Assembly (NCBI RefSeq): GCF_914768025.1
Contig: NZ_CAJZCE010000011.1
Coordinates: 1-64,000 of the forward strand
DNA: 64,000 nucleotides
Direction of reading: 5' to 3'
From: Snodgrassella gandavensis
GTDB lineage: Bacteria; Pseudomonadota; Gammaproteobacteria; Burkholderiales; Neisseriaceae
Shown here in pieces: positions 1 to 8,423 of this stretch. The translations under genes were made by a program, and so were the position numbers. Position 1 is the first letter of the stretch, and each line of letters begins with the position of its first letter. Below the pieces are notes generated by a model. It saw nothing but the letters and a program-made list of their open reading frames with translations. It ran no database searches and was not told the DNA's origin.

Positions 1-189
1 AGAAATATATAAATATATTGTTTATTTATACAATGTTTTGGTATTTTTTATTTATATAATTTTAAATTAGCAATATTATTGTTTATTATATGTAAGGAAG
101 TAACATTTACATCTGAACGCTGTAAAAAGGATACAAAACCGGCTAGTGTAATTAAATTTTTAGTCAATTCAGTGATGTTACTAATAGAA

Positions 190-558
190 TTATCTGCCAC
201 TTTTGGCAGCAGCGGCATCTGGCAGCGGGTTGTAATGTTGTAAACTGGCGCCGATGCCTGCATTAGCTAGTGCCGACTAGACAGCAAACTGTGCGATACC
301 ACTTTCCTATTCCGACCAGATGGAAAACTGCTCGGTATAGCTGGGAAATTGCTGTTGCAGGCTGGCAATGGTTTGCTGATCTTCGTTAAACACTATTGTA
401 CCGATGCCGGCCGCAAAGCTATTGATTTTGGCTTCGGTGGGGGCAAATTTGTCGGCTGGAACGATGGCGCGTAATCCCTGCATGACAATCTGCCAGAATT
501 TTTGATTTTGCTGGCCAAATAATTCATTAAGATATATATTTTGTCTGTTAATAAACAC
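190..558 (-). pseudogene. Frm2/HBN1-type nitroreductase remnant
   Basis: One minus-strand frame reads through two in-frame TAG codons (307-309 and 277-279) before a TAA at 190-192. The first part contains KFWQIVMQGLRAIVPADKF, GTIVFNEDQQ and QQQFPSYTEQFSIWSE. The part after the first stop contains SGIAQFAV and, after the second, NAGIGASLQHYNPLPDA. These are the middle blocks of the Frm2/HBN1-like nitroreductases (flavoproteins of about 200 residues that reduce nitro compounds or quinones), in the right order and frame. The N-terminal 35-40 residues and the C-terminus are missing. The stops are most simply read as CAG to TAG and TGG to TAG changes, so the gene is dead but decayed recently. It lies divergent from the ThrE gene, 42 bp away. 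Confidence 0.75.
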
Positions 559-600
559 GAGGATTATAATAATTAAGTTATTGTTGTTATAATTAAATCT

Positions 601-1902
601 ATGAGTCTGCCTCTTTCTTCCGATGAACTTCAGCTAAGTATCAAATCAGATTTGGTTTTACGTGTAGGCAAAATTTGTCTGGCAGCAGGTACTGGTAGCT
701 ACCGCATTAAGCAGTCAATGCGCCATGTCGCTTATATGCTTGGGGTAGAAAATCAGGCGCATATTACGTTGACAGAAATCAATTCTACCTGCCGCAGCGG
801 CAAGCAGTTCAAAACTGAAGTCTCTAATATTCAAGGGGTGGGCATTAATATCTATAATATCCAATTACTCGAAACGCTGTTAATAGAAATACAAGCACGT
901 TATCAGCACATGAGTGAAAGCGAACTTATCCGCTATCTCGACCGTGCTTTGGCAAATATTGAAAATCAACCAGTTCTATATAGTCCGCGCCAGTCAGCTT
1001 TGTTTGCTGCTATTGCTTGTTCTTCTTTTACTTTTCTAATTGGCGGTGGCCTGATAGAAATGCTGGGCGTGCTGATTGGTTCTGGTTTTGGCCAGGCATT
1101 GCGGCGCATACTGTTACATAAACACTTGAATCAATTTGTGGTAACTATGTTGGCTGCAGCTGTGGCTTCGAGTCTGTATTTTATGATTATTGGTGCCAGT
1201 TATTTACTGTTAAAAGTAAATATTCAGCATACTGCTGGTTATATAGCTTCGATGCTGTTTTTGATTCCCGGCTTTCCATTGATAACCGGTGTACTGGATT
1301 TGGCCAAACTGGATTTTTCCTCGGGTATTCAGCGGGTAGCCTATGCGGTGGCCGTAATTTTTTGTGCTACTTTTGCCGCCTGGGTGGTTGCTGCCGGCAT
1401 TCATATGGCACCGGAGGCAATGCTCTCCCCTAATCTTTATCCTGTCTGGAGTGCATGTTTCCGCCTGATTGCCAGCTTTTTTGGGGTACTCGGCTTTTCC
1501 CTGCTCTTTAACAGCCCGATTAAAACTGCATTTACGACCGCGTTTATTGGTATGTATGCTAATACTCTGCGTCTGGAATTAATAGACTTTACCCATATTC
1601 CTATTCAGGCTGCTTCTCTGATCGCAGCTTTTATTGTTGGCATCAGTGCATTTTATTTTAGTCGGTATAATAAATGCCCGCGCATTGCTCTGTCGGTACC
1701 TGCGGTATGTATTATGGTCCCCGGTATCTATATGTTCCGCTCGATGTATTTTGTACAGCAAAACGATATTATTAGTGCCATTAACTGGGGAGCACAGGCT
1801 ATGCTTATTGTTCTTGCTCTGCCATTAGGTCTGGTACTGGCACGAGTATGTACTGATAAAGAATGGGCATTTAACCAGTTACCTGCTGATGAACAGAAGT
1901 AA
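601..1902 (+). CDS. ThrE-type threonine/serine exporter
   Basis: The 433-residue protein has the two-part architecture of ThrE exporters in one chain. A soluble N-terminal DUF1212 region (about 15-150, with KICLAAGTGSYRIKQSM and LTEINSTCRSG) is followed by about ten hydrophobic helices (about 135-425) that include the C-terminal ThrE_2 part. The family exports threonine and serine across the inner membrane, probably by proton antiport. Many genomes split these parts into two genes; here they are fused. The ATG at 601 is the first in frame and no strong ribosome-binding site is visible. No amino-acid biosynthesis gene adjoins it, so the substrate is inferred from the family alone. Confidence 0.8.
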   Translation: MSLPLSSDELQLSIKSDLVLRVGKICLAAGTGSYRIKQSMRHVAYMLGVENQAHITLTEINSTCRSGKQFKTEVSNIQGVGINIYNIQLLETLLIEIQARYQHMSESELIRYLDRALANIENQPVLYSPRQSALFAAIACSSFTFLIGGGLIEMLGVLIGSGFGQALRRILLHKHLNQFVVTMLAAAVASSLYFMIIGASYLLLKVNIQHTAGYIASMLFLIPGFPLITGVLDLAKLDFSSGIQRVAYAVAVIFCATFAAWVVAAGIHMAPEAMLSPNLYPVWSACFRLIASFFGVLGFSLLFNSPIKTAFTTAFIGMYANTLRLELIDFTHIPIQAASLIAAFIVGISAFYFSRYNKCPRIALSVPAVCIMVPGIYMFRSMYFVQQNDIISAINWGAQAMLIVLALPLGLVLARVCTDKEWAFNQLPADEQK

Positions 1903-2009
1903 TATGTTTTTTTCTCGCTGCTTTGTGCTTGTGCAGTTAATCACTTACGCAGATAGTTAAAAATAAATAATGATAAGTTTAATAGAAAGTTGCTTATATA
2001 TCTGGAAAT

Positions 2010-2042
2010 AAAAAAGATATCTAATTACTTAGATATCTTTTT
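2010..2042 (-). terminator. Terminator of tRNA-Leu copy 1
   Basis: Ten-base perfect stem (2015-2024 with 2029-2038) with a 4-base loop, flanked by an A run on the left and a T run on the right. It can therefore work in both directions. On the minus strand it sits just downstream of the tRNA; on the plus strand it could also end thrE transcription. Confidence 0.8.
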
Positions 2043-2053
2043 TTTCGGAATTC

Positions 2054-2140
2054 TGGTGCCCAGGAGAAGACTCGAACTTCCACACCATTGCTGGCACATG
2101 GACCTGAACCATGCGCGTCTACCAATTCCGCCACCTGGGC
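2054..2140 (-). tRNA. tRNA-Leu(CAG), copy 1
   Basis: An 87-nt minus-strand gene with encoded CCA. The acceptor stem GCCCAGG pairs with CCTGGGC, the D-arm begins TGGCGGAATTGGTAGACGC, there is a long class II variable arm, and the T-arm is GTTCGAGTC. The anticodon loop TTCAGGT gives anticodon CAG, which reads CUG leucine codons. The sequence is identical to the copy at 2854-2940. Confidence 0.95.
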
Positions 2141-2188
2141 TTATTCGCTACTGCAACTATTATATTGCTGCGTTCAGCGAAGTTGTGC

Positions 2189-2216
2189 ATTATATATTCT
2201 TGGTATAGATTGTCAA
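2189..2216 (-). promoter_or_regulatory. Sigma-70 promoter of tRNA-Leu copy 1
   Basis: On the minus strand a consensus TTGACA (2216-2211) and TATAAT (2194-2189) are separated by 16 bp. Transcription would start about 40 nt before the mature tRNA 5' end. The same promoter with the same spacing precedes copy 2. Confidence 0.75.
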
Positions 2217-2810
2217 TAGCTACGCTGGGATCAGTAATAATAGCTATTGATTAACAAGGGAATTTTTTGTTTTTACAAAAATATGCTGCGTACAGTATCT
2301 AAGCTGTTCAATTGACTGTGTACGGCATGCAATTTGGTTATTGAATATATCAAATATTTTTCTGGGTAAGTAAAAAATTATCGCAATTTTAGTTGTGATG
2401 GTTCATCAGGATGATTTTGATACTATCAATTAAACTGGCGATACAGATCGTGTTTTATCAGGTATTGGTATATTTTATACTGTACAAATTATATGGGAAT
2501 AATTTAATCGCTATATATGAATCTTTTTATAGATATTCTTATTTGTTTGTTTGATTTGTACCTGATTATGGTTTTACGATTGTTTTCGAAGACCAATATT
2601 TATGATGTGATGTTTTATTTTTATTATTCTAGATGGCCATGAAGACTTGCTATTTAAATATTGCTCAATTAGTTTATTCTAGCTAACAAAGCGTGCATAT
2701 AGTGGATAAAAATGTAATTTTCATTTTTAATGTAGGACTACATAAGTAGCTGATATAATATTAATTATTGGAAAAATTCCAGATTTAAGGATTTTACTCA
2801 TATCGGAAAT
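2217..2810. other. AT-rich spacer between the tRNA-Leu copies
   Basis: About 600 bp of AT-rich DNA without a convincing reading frame, RNA gene or recognisable relic on either strand. It separates two copies of the same promoter-tRNA-terminator unit, so it may be the scar of the duplication or insertion that created them. Confidence 0.5.
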
Positions 2811-2845
2811 AAAAAAAGATATCTAATCACTTAGATATCTTTTTT
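2811..2845 (-). terminator. Terminator of tRNA-Leu copy 2
   Basis: The same hairpin as at 2010-2042: stem 2817-2826 with 2831-2840, loop 2827-2830, flanked by A7 and T runs. It was duplicated together with the tRNA gene. Confidence 0.8.
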
Positions 2846-2853
2846 CGGAATTC

Positions 2854-2940
2854 TGGTGCCCAGGAGAAGACTCGAACTTCCACACCATTGCTGGCACATG
2901 GACCTGAACCATGCGCGTCTACCAATTCCGCCACCTGGGC
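2854..2940 (-). tRNA. tRNA-Leu(CAG), copy 2
   Basis: An 87-nt copy identical to 2054-2140, with the same anticodon CAG and encoded CCA. It lies divergent from rnr, and its promoter reaches to within 7 bp of the rnr start codon. Confidence 0.95.
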
Positions 2941-2993
2941 TTTTGCATATATTGCAACTTTCAGTTAAAGTACGTCTTTAACTGAGGAAATGC

Positions 2994-3021
2994 ATTATAT
3001 ATTCTCTAAAGAGATTGTCAA
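2994..3021 (-). promoter_or_regulatory. Sigma-70 promoter of tRNA-Leu copy 2
   Basis: Minus-strand TTGACA (3021-3016) and TATAAT (2999-2994) with 16-bp spacing, matching the copy 1 promoter. The -35 element ends only 6 bp before the rnr ATG, so RNA polymerase here would cover the rnr translation start region. Confidence 0.75.
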
Positions 3022-3027
3022 TACCCT

Positions 3028-5361
3028 ATGAAAAAAAAATCTGATTTACGCCATCAAGACCCTTATTTAGAACGAGAATTACAACGTTATCTTAATCCCC
3101 TACCTAGCCGCGAATGGATTATTGCCATTTTGGAAAAAATTGGTATTCCAGTCAAAATGACTGAGCTGGCACATAAACTCAATATTACTACTGAAGAAAC
3201 AGCTTTTTTTGAACGTCGTTTAAACGCTATGGCACGTGACGGGCAGATTTTGATTAATCGCCGTGGTGCTGTTTGCATAGCCAATAAGCTGGCACTGGTT
3301 AAGTGCCGTGTTGAAGTACATAAGGATGATTTTGGCTTTGCCGTACCGTTAAATGCGGCGGATGGCAGCGATTTTGTGCTTTATACCCGTCAGATGCGCG
3401 GGTTGATGAACGGAGATATTGTCACAGTACGACCAGCGGGTACTGACCGGCGCGGCCGGCGTGAAGGTCAGGTACTGGATGTGATTGAACGCGCCAATCG
3501 GGATGTGGTTGGTCGGCTGACTATTGAACATGGTGTGGCGATGTTGGTTCCTGAGGACAAGCGTCTGGGTGCAAGTATTGTGCTACAGCCGGATTCGCTT
3601 GGCAAAGCTAAAGCCGGACAGGTTCTGGTAGCCAGAATTGAGTCATACCCGAATGCAACACAGGCAGCCGTTGCGCGTGTTACTGAAATTTTGGGTGATT
3701 ATGCTGACAGTGGTATGGAAATTGAAATCGCTGTACGCAAGCATCATTTATCTTATCAGTTTAGCCGTGATTGTTTGGCTCAGGCCGCTAAAATACCTGA
3801 TCACGTTAAGGCTGCTGAGCGCAAGAACCGGGTGGATTTGCGTGAACTACCGCTGATTACTATTGATGGTGAAACGGCACGCGATTTTGATGATGCGGTA
3901 TATGCGGAAAAAATTGGCCGTAATTATCGTCTGGTGGTAGCCATTGCTGATGTCAGCCATTACGTTTATCCCGATGATGCTATTGATAAGGATGCACAGG
4001 AACGTGCTACGAGTGTGTATTTTCCGCGTCGGGTAATTCCGATGCTGCCAGAAAATCTTTCTAATGGGATCTGCTCGCTTAATCCAAATGTAGAGCGCTT
4101 GTGTCTGGTATGCGATATGGTGATTACTTATGCCGGTAATATTAAAAGCTATGAGTTTTATCCGGCTGTGATGCGTTCCCATGCACGGCTTACTTATACG
4201 CAGGCATGGGACTGGATTAGTAATGACCAGTTTGATGACCCGATGAAAACGCATGTGCTGAGTCTGTACCGCCTGTATCAGATTTTACTGAAAAAACGCC
4301 TGCAACGTGGTGCTGTAGAATTTGAAAGCATAGAAACACGGATGATATTTAATCAGCAGGGCAAAATTGAGCGTATTGTGCCAGTTGAACGGAATGAGGC
4401 TCATCGCCTGATTGAGGAATGTATGCTGGCGGCCAATGTTTGCGCTGCTGAGTTTCTTAAGCACCACAAGCACCCTGCTCTATACCGCAATCATGCTGGC
4501 CCTACCAGTGAACGTTTAGGCACTTTGCGTGAGCAGCTAGCTTTGCTTGGCTTGCAATTGAATGGTGGTAATAATCCTACGCCAAAGGATTATGCGGAGC
4601 TAAGCGAAAAAATTAAAGACCGCCCAGACAGCAATGTAATTGGTGTGATGTTGCTGCGCTCGATGCAGCAGGCTGTATACGAACCACAGAATATAGGTCA
4701 TTTTGGTTTGGCCTATCCGGCCTATACTCATTTTACTTCTCCGATTCGGCGTTATCCCGACTTGACGGTACATCGTGCCATTAAGGCAATTTTACAGCAT
4801 GGGCAATATCAGCCAAAATCGTGGACTGAGTTAGGTGTACATTGCTCGTTGGCGGAGCGTAAAGCTGATAATGCCAGCCGTGATGTTGAAAACTGGCTGA
4901 AAACCTATTATATGCAAGACAAAATTGGTGAGGTGTTTTCAGGTACGATTTCGGGCATGGCAAACTTCGGCCTGTTTGTTACTTTAGATAATGTTTACAT
5001 TGATGGTATGATTCATATCAGTGATCTGGGCGAAGATTATTTCAATTTCCATCCTGAACTGATGGCAATTATTGGCGAACGTAGTGGCATTCGCTTTATG
5101 CTTGGTGACAAGGTAATGGTGAAAGTAGCCCGTGCTGATCTGGATACTAGCCGGATTGATTTGGTACTGATTAGCACCACCAGTGGCAAGCGGCGTCAGA
5201 AAAACAATGCACAGAAAATTCAGAAACAGCTTAAGGCTACTGTCAGAAAACCGCGCAAGGTAGCTAATACCAAGCAAAAAGATGCTCGAACTAAAGCAAC
5301 AGGCCAGAATTCCCGCTCAGCCAGTACTCGCAGTAAGCCGTTAGGCCGAAAAAAATTCTGA
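3028..5361 (+). CDS. rnr: Ribonuclease R
   Basis: A 777-residue 3'-to-5' exoribonuclease of the RNB family that degrades structured RNA and takes part in rRNA, mRNA and tmRNA quality control. Order of parts: an N-terminal winged-helix region (about 20-85), cold-shock domains (about 90-240), and the RNB catalytic domain (about 265-600). The catalytic domain carries the acidic motif ETARDFDDAVYAE and the later signature HFTSPIRRYPDLTVHR. An S1 domain follows (about 645-730, GEVFSGTISGMANFGLFVTL), then a Lys/Arg-rich tail. Length and tail fit RNase R rather than RNase II. The ATG at 3028 follows no clear ribosome-binding site and abuts the divergent tRNA-Leu promoter. No promoter of its own is evident. 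Confidence 0.96.
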   Translation: MKKKSDLRHQDPYLERELQRYLNPLPSREWIIAILEKIGIPVKMTELAHKLNITTEETAFFERRLNAMARDGQILINRRGAVCIANKLALVKCRVEVHKDDFGFAVPLNAADGSDFVLYTRQMRGLMNGDIVTVRPAGTDRRGRREGQVLDVIERANRDVVGRLTIEHGVAMLVPEDKRLGASIVLQPDSLGKAKAGQVLVARIESYPNATQAAVARVTEILGDYADSGMEIEIAVRKHHLSYQFSRDCLAQAAKIPDHVKAAERKNRVDLRELPLITIDGETARDFDDAVYAEKIGRNYRLVVAIADVSHYVYPDDAIDKDAQERATSVYFPRRVIPMLPENLSNGICSLNPNVERLCLVCDMVITYAGNIKSYEFYPAVMRSHARLTYTQAWDWISNDQFDDPMKTHVLSLYRLYQILLKKRLQRGAVEFESIETRMIFNQQGKIERIVPVERNEAHRLIEECMLAANVCAAEFLKHHKHPALYRNHAGPTSERLGTLREQLALLGLQLNGGNNPTPKDYAELSEKIKDRPDSNVIGVMLLRSMQQAVYEPQNIGHFGLAYPAYTHFTSPIRRYPDLTVHRAIKAILQHGQYQPKSWTELGVHCSLAERKADNASRDVENWLKTYYMQDKIGEVFSGTISGMANFGLFVTLDNVYIDGMIHISDLGEDYFNFHPELMAIIGERSGIRFMLGDKVMVKVARADLDTSRIDLVLISTTSGKRRQKNNAQKIQKQLKATVRKPRKVANTKQKDARTKATGQNSRSASTRSKPLGRKKF

Positions 5362-5834
5362 TTTTTTGTCTGATTGCTACTAATTAAGTTGGTTAGCTTA
5401 AGACAAAATATTTGTCTGCTTTCTAGCAAGTTGGTATGCAGTAAATAATAGTGTCTTTATTATTTGGCCTATAAAGGCTTTTATTGGCTACTTTCTCAGT
5501 GACAGCTTTAACCTGTTCTGCAATTCATGCTCAATGTTACAACAATTGTGTGGTAGGCTTTTATAAATATTCAGGTTTGCTTATTTTTCTGGAAAAATAA
5601 TGTTAAAGGAATTGGGAGTCGTTTGTGTTTCTATTGAGTTATGAATGTTTTTTTAGAATTTAAGCAGGTATGTGTATTGTGTTCTTGCATTACATTATTT
5701 CGTATTAACACTGTATCTTAAAATGCATATTTGTATTGGTTTTAATTATTTATTTTTCTATTTTCATACTGTGCCATATTTACTAAGTCGTCATGGTTTT
5801 ATTGATTTGTTATTGCCACGGATATCATGAAATG
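5362..5834. other. Gene-free interval after rnr
   Basis: About 470 bp between rnr and the rplY terminator. It is AT-rich, and I see no plausible coding sequence, RNA gene or relic in it. Confidence 0.5.
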
Positions 5835-5870
5835 AAAAAGCTGAAGCCTGTAATAATAGGCTTCAGCTTT
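5835..5870 (-). terminator. Terminator of the prs-rplY unit
   Basis: Perfect 13-bp stem (5837-5849 with 5858-5870) and 8-base loop. Read on the minus strand it is followed by a T run. It lies about 65 bp downstream of the rplY stop. Confidence 0.85.
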
Positions 5871-5936
5871 GATTGGGTATTTATCTGTAATAGATTAAAT
5901 ACTTTTCAAATATAGGCTATATTTAAGCTTTACGGC

Positions 5937-6509
5937 TTATTTGTTTTTACCGGTAGCAGAAGCGATAGCCAGATTTTCGTTGCGATTCAAGGCAACGCTG
6001 GTAACGCCTTCTGGGAATACCAGATCAGACAGGTGACGGATTTCACCGGCACGGATGGTAGCAACATCCAGCTCCAGTACAGCCGGAATGTTTTTCGGCA
6101 ATGCATTCACTTCTACGCTGGTAGCCAACAGGGACACTCGACCACTCTGCAATTTTTCTGCTGGAGAAATAGCTGCATTCAATAAGTGCAATGGAACACG
6201 AATGTTGATGGCTTTATTTGCATCAACAGCCTGAAAATCAATATGCTGTACCTGCTGTTTAAACGGGTGCATCTGGAAATCACGTACGATAACGTCGTAG
6301 GCTTTACCATTAACATCCAGTTTGATGATAGCGGTATGGAAAGATTCTTTTTCCAGTGCATACCATAAGGTACGGTGATCTACAGTAATAGCTACTGGTT
6401 CGGTACCTTCGCCGTACAATACAGCCGGTACTTTACCTTCGCGACGCAGGCGGCGGCTCGCACCAGTGCCCTGAGCTTCACGGATTTCTGCTTTAATTTC
6501 GTAAGACAT
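5937..6509 (-). CDS. rplY: 50S ribosomal protein L25 (Ctc form)
   Basis: A 190-residue L25 of the long general-stress/Ctc type. An N-terminal 5S-rRNA-binding domain (about 1-90, with [12 protein letters not shown]) is followed by a C-terminal beta domain (about 95-185). The start is taken at 6509 ([14 protein letters not shown]), because a GGAG ribosome-binding site lies 7 bases upstream; an ATG further up would add nine non-family residues. It sits 63 bp downstream of prs, the order found in Neisseria, so the two are probably co-transcribed. An 8-base G run lies in its leader. Confidence 0.95.
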   Translation of the reverse strand: MSYEIKAEIREAQGTGASRRLRREGKVPAVLYGEGTEPVAITVDHRTLWYALEKESFHTAIIKLDVNGKAYDVIVRDFQMHPFKQQVQHIDFQAVDANKAINIRVPLHLLNAAISPAEKLQSGRVSLLATSVEVNALPKNIPAVLELDVATIRAGEIRHLSDLVFPEGVTSVALNRNENLAIASATGKNK

Positions 6510-6572
6510 AACTACTCCAAGGTTAAATGCCATCATCGGCCGCGACCAGCTTAAGATGGCTTGGGGGGGGTA

Positions 6573-7559
6573 TTAAGGGAGAAACATTGCTCCCGGTACG
6601 GCCACATCCTCGTTAAAGAGATATGACACAGATTCTTCGTTGCTGATACGACGTACCGTTTCTGCCAATAAGCCGGAAATGCTTACTTGACGGATACGTT
6701 CACATTTCTGTGCAGCTTCTGATAATGGAATGGTATCAGTTACCACTACCTGATCGATTTCTGATGAGGCAATACGCTCGATTGCTGCGCCGGAGAATAC
6801 TGGATGCGTGGCATAGGCCAGTACGCGTTCTGCACCACGCTCTTTTAGTGCTGATGCAGCTTTACACAGGGTATTGGCGGTATCAATCATGTCGTCAATA
6901 ATCAGACAGGTACGATTCTGGATTTCGCCAATAATATTCATCACTTCGGCTACATTGGCTTTTGGCCGGCGTTTATCAATAATGGCTAAATCAGTACCCA
7001 GTGTTTTGGCTACGGCACGGGCACGTACTACACCGCCGATATCAGGGCTGACTACGGTCAGGTTGTCAATGCGCTGTTTTTCAATGTCGTGCACCAGAAT
7101 GGGAGTGGCGTAGATATTGTCAACCGGAATATCAAAAAAGCCCTGAATCTGGTCGGCATGCAAGTCAACTGTGAGCACACGGTCGATACCGGCAGAATAG
7201 AGCATATTGGCTACCAGCTTAGCCGAAATCGGTACACGAACTGAGCGCGGACGACGATCTTGGCGTGCATAGCCGAAATAAGGTATGGCAGCGGTAATCC
7301 GGCCGGCAGAAGCACGTTTGAGCGCGTCAGCCATGGTGAGGATTTCCATTAAATTATCATTGGTTGGTGCGCAGGTTGGCTGTACGATAAATACATCACG
7401 ACCACGTACATTTTCCAGTAATTCAATTGCGATTTCGCCATCTGAGAATTTTCCTACTGAGGCTCGTCCCAGAGAAATATCTAAATGTCTGGCTACGTTA
7501 TTAGCCAGCTCTGGGTTTGCATTGCCGGTAAACACCATCAAACTGTCGTATGCTGCCAT
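6573..7559 (-). CDS. prs: Ribose-phosphate pyrophosphokinase
   Basis: A 328-residue PRPP synthase. It transfers the pyrophosphoryl group of ATP to ribose 5-phosphate to give the precursor of nucleotides, histidine, tryptophan and NAD. Visible motifs are the N-terminal [10 protein letters not shown], the flexible-loop signature [17 protein letters not shown] and the PRPP-binding loop [15 protein letters not shown]-type ([15 protein letters not shown] here). The start [10 protein letters not shown] at 7559 matches the family length; an in-frame ATG at 7619 would add 20 unrelated residues rich in Thr, Lys and Gln. It is followed by rplY and preceded by the tRNA-Gln cluster. Confidence 0.96.
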   Translation of the reverse strand: MAAYDSLMVFTGNANPELANNVARHLDISLGRASVGKFSDGEIAIELLENVRGRDVFIVQPTCAPTNDNLMEILTMADALKRASAGRITAAIPYFGYARQDRRPRSVRVPISAKLVANMLYSAGIDRVLTVDLHADQIQGFFDIPVDNIYATPILVHDIEKQRIDNLTVVSPDIGGVVRARAVAKTLGTDLAIIDKRRPKANVAEVMNIIGEIQNRTCLIIDDMIDTANTLCKAASALKERGAERVLAYATHPVFSGAAIERIASSEIDQVVVTDTIPLSEAAQKCERIRQVSISGLLAETVRRISNEESVSYLFNEDVAVPGAMFLP

Positions 7560-8096
7560 TTCTGTTATACCTGAGTCCTGTTTAGGTTTGGTTTGGTTTG
7601 TATGAGGTAGATTAAACATTTAATCCAAGGCTTTCATATCACCACTGACGCCGGTGTATCTGTTATTTAAACAAGTGGTGAATATTAACCGGACAAAGTA
7701 GTTTTACTCTTCTTTCTCTCGGTCTTTATTCATTTACGCTGCTTTTAAATTCAAAAGCAATGACCACCTCTTTGAAAAAGATTTTCCAGTGTGCACTGGT
7801 TAGCTACAAGTATCAGGGCTGAAACCAATTTAATCAATGGATTTTGCTGATACTTGATAGCAGCATGGCAAAATAGTAACACTATTTTATTACTACAATT
7901 GAATCTGTATTGTGTTTTCAACCCTTCAACTGGTTTGCTTAGCACAAAAGTGAAAGCTGTTTATACATACTGTAACATCATTATGCCTGTATGAAATCCG
8001 GTATACCGGTTTTCAACCCATCAGGCTGAACTGGTAAATTATATCACTTCTACCAATCTACACGTGCTCTTACGTAACAATTTGTCATTTAAACAT
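7560..8096. other. Leader region upstream of prs
   Basis: About 540 bp between the tRNA-Gln terminator and prs. It presumably carries the prs promoter, but I cannot point to a clear -35/-10 pair. It contains a short GGTTT tandem (about 7586-7602) and no convincing gene. Confidence 0.4.
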
Positions 8097-8129
8097 TAAA
8101 TAAGCGTGTAAGTAAACTTACACGCTTAT
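8097..8129 (-). terminator. Terminator of the tRNA-Gln cluster
   Basis: Perfect 13-bp stem (8100-8112 with 8117-8129) and a 4-base loop. On the minus strand it is followed by a T-rich stretch, directly after the last tRNA-Gln. Confidence 0.8.
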
Positions 8130-8135
8130 CTGATT

Positions 8136-8211
8136 TGGCTGGGGAGGTAGGATTCGAACCTACGCATACCGGAATCAGAATCCGGGGTCTTAACCACTTG
8201 ACGACTCCCCA
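8136..8211 (-). tRNA. tRNA-Gln(CTG)
   Basis: A 76-nt gene with encoded CCA. The acceptor stem TGGGGAG pairs with CTCCCCA. The anticodon loop TTCTGAT, closed by CCGGA/TCCGG, gives anticodon CTG and reads CAG. It is the last of three tandem tRNA-Gln genes and differs from the other two mainly in the anticodon arm. Confidence 0.95.
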
Positions 8212-8241
8212 AAAGGGTTTACTGCTTAAATGCTTAAAATG

Positions 8242-8317
8242 TGGCTGGGGAGGTAGGATTCGAACCTACGCATACTGGGATCAAAACCCAGTGTCTTAAC
8301 CACTTGACGACTCCCCA
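8242..8317 (-). tRNA. tRNA-Gln(TTG), copy 2
   Basis: A 76-nt gene with encoded CCA and anticodon loop TTTTGAT closed by CTGGG/CCCAG, giving anticodon TTG (reads CAA and CAG). It is identical to 8338-8413. Confidence 0.95.
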
Positions 8318-8337
8318 ATGCTTCTGTATTAAGCAAT

Positions 8338-8413
8338 TGGCTGGGGAGGTAGGATTCGAACCTACGCATACTGGGATCAAAACCCAGTGTCTTAACCACT
8401 TGACGACTCCCCA
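8338..8413 (-). tRNA. tRNA-Gln(TTG), copy 1
   Basis: A 76-nt gene with encoded CCA and anticodon TTG. It starts 10 bp after the ispE stop, so it is probably processed from the lolB-ispE-tRNA transcript unless a promoter lies inside ispE. Confidence 0.95.
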
Positions 8414-8423
8414 ACAACACACA

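Noticed and set aside
47-263. A 71-residue minus-strand frame at the window start
   Set aside because: It overlaps the nitroreductase relic in another frame and has no recognisable features.
190-309. TAG recoding (amber read-through) in the nitroreductase frame
   Set aside because: The ends of the gene are also lost, and other genes here use ordinary stops; simple pseudogenisation explains it.
1990-2208. A 72-residue open frame on the plus strand
   Set aside because: It runs through the tRNA-Leu gene and its terminator in antisense; no family resemblance or ribosome-binding site.
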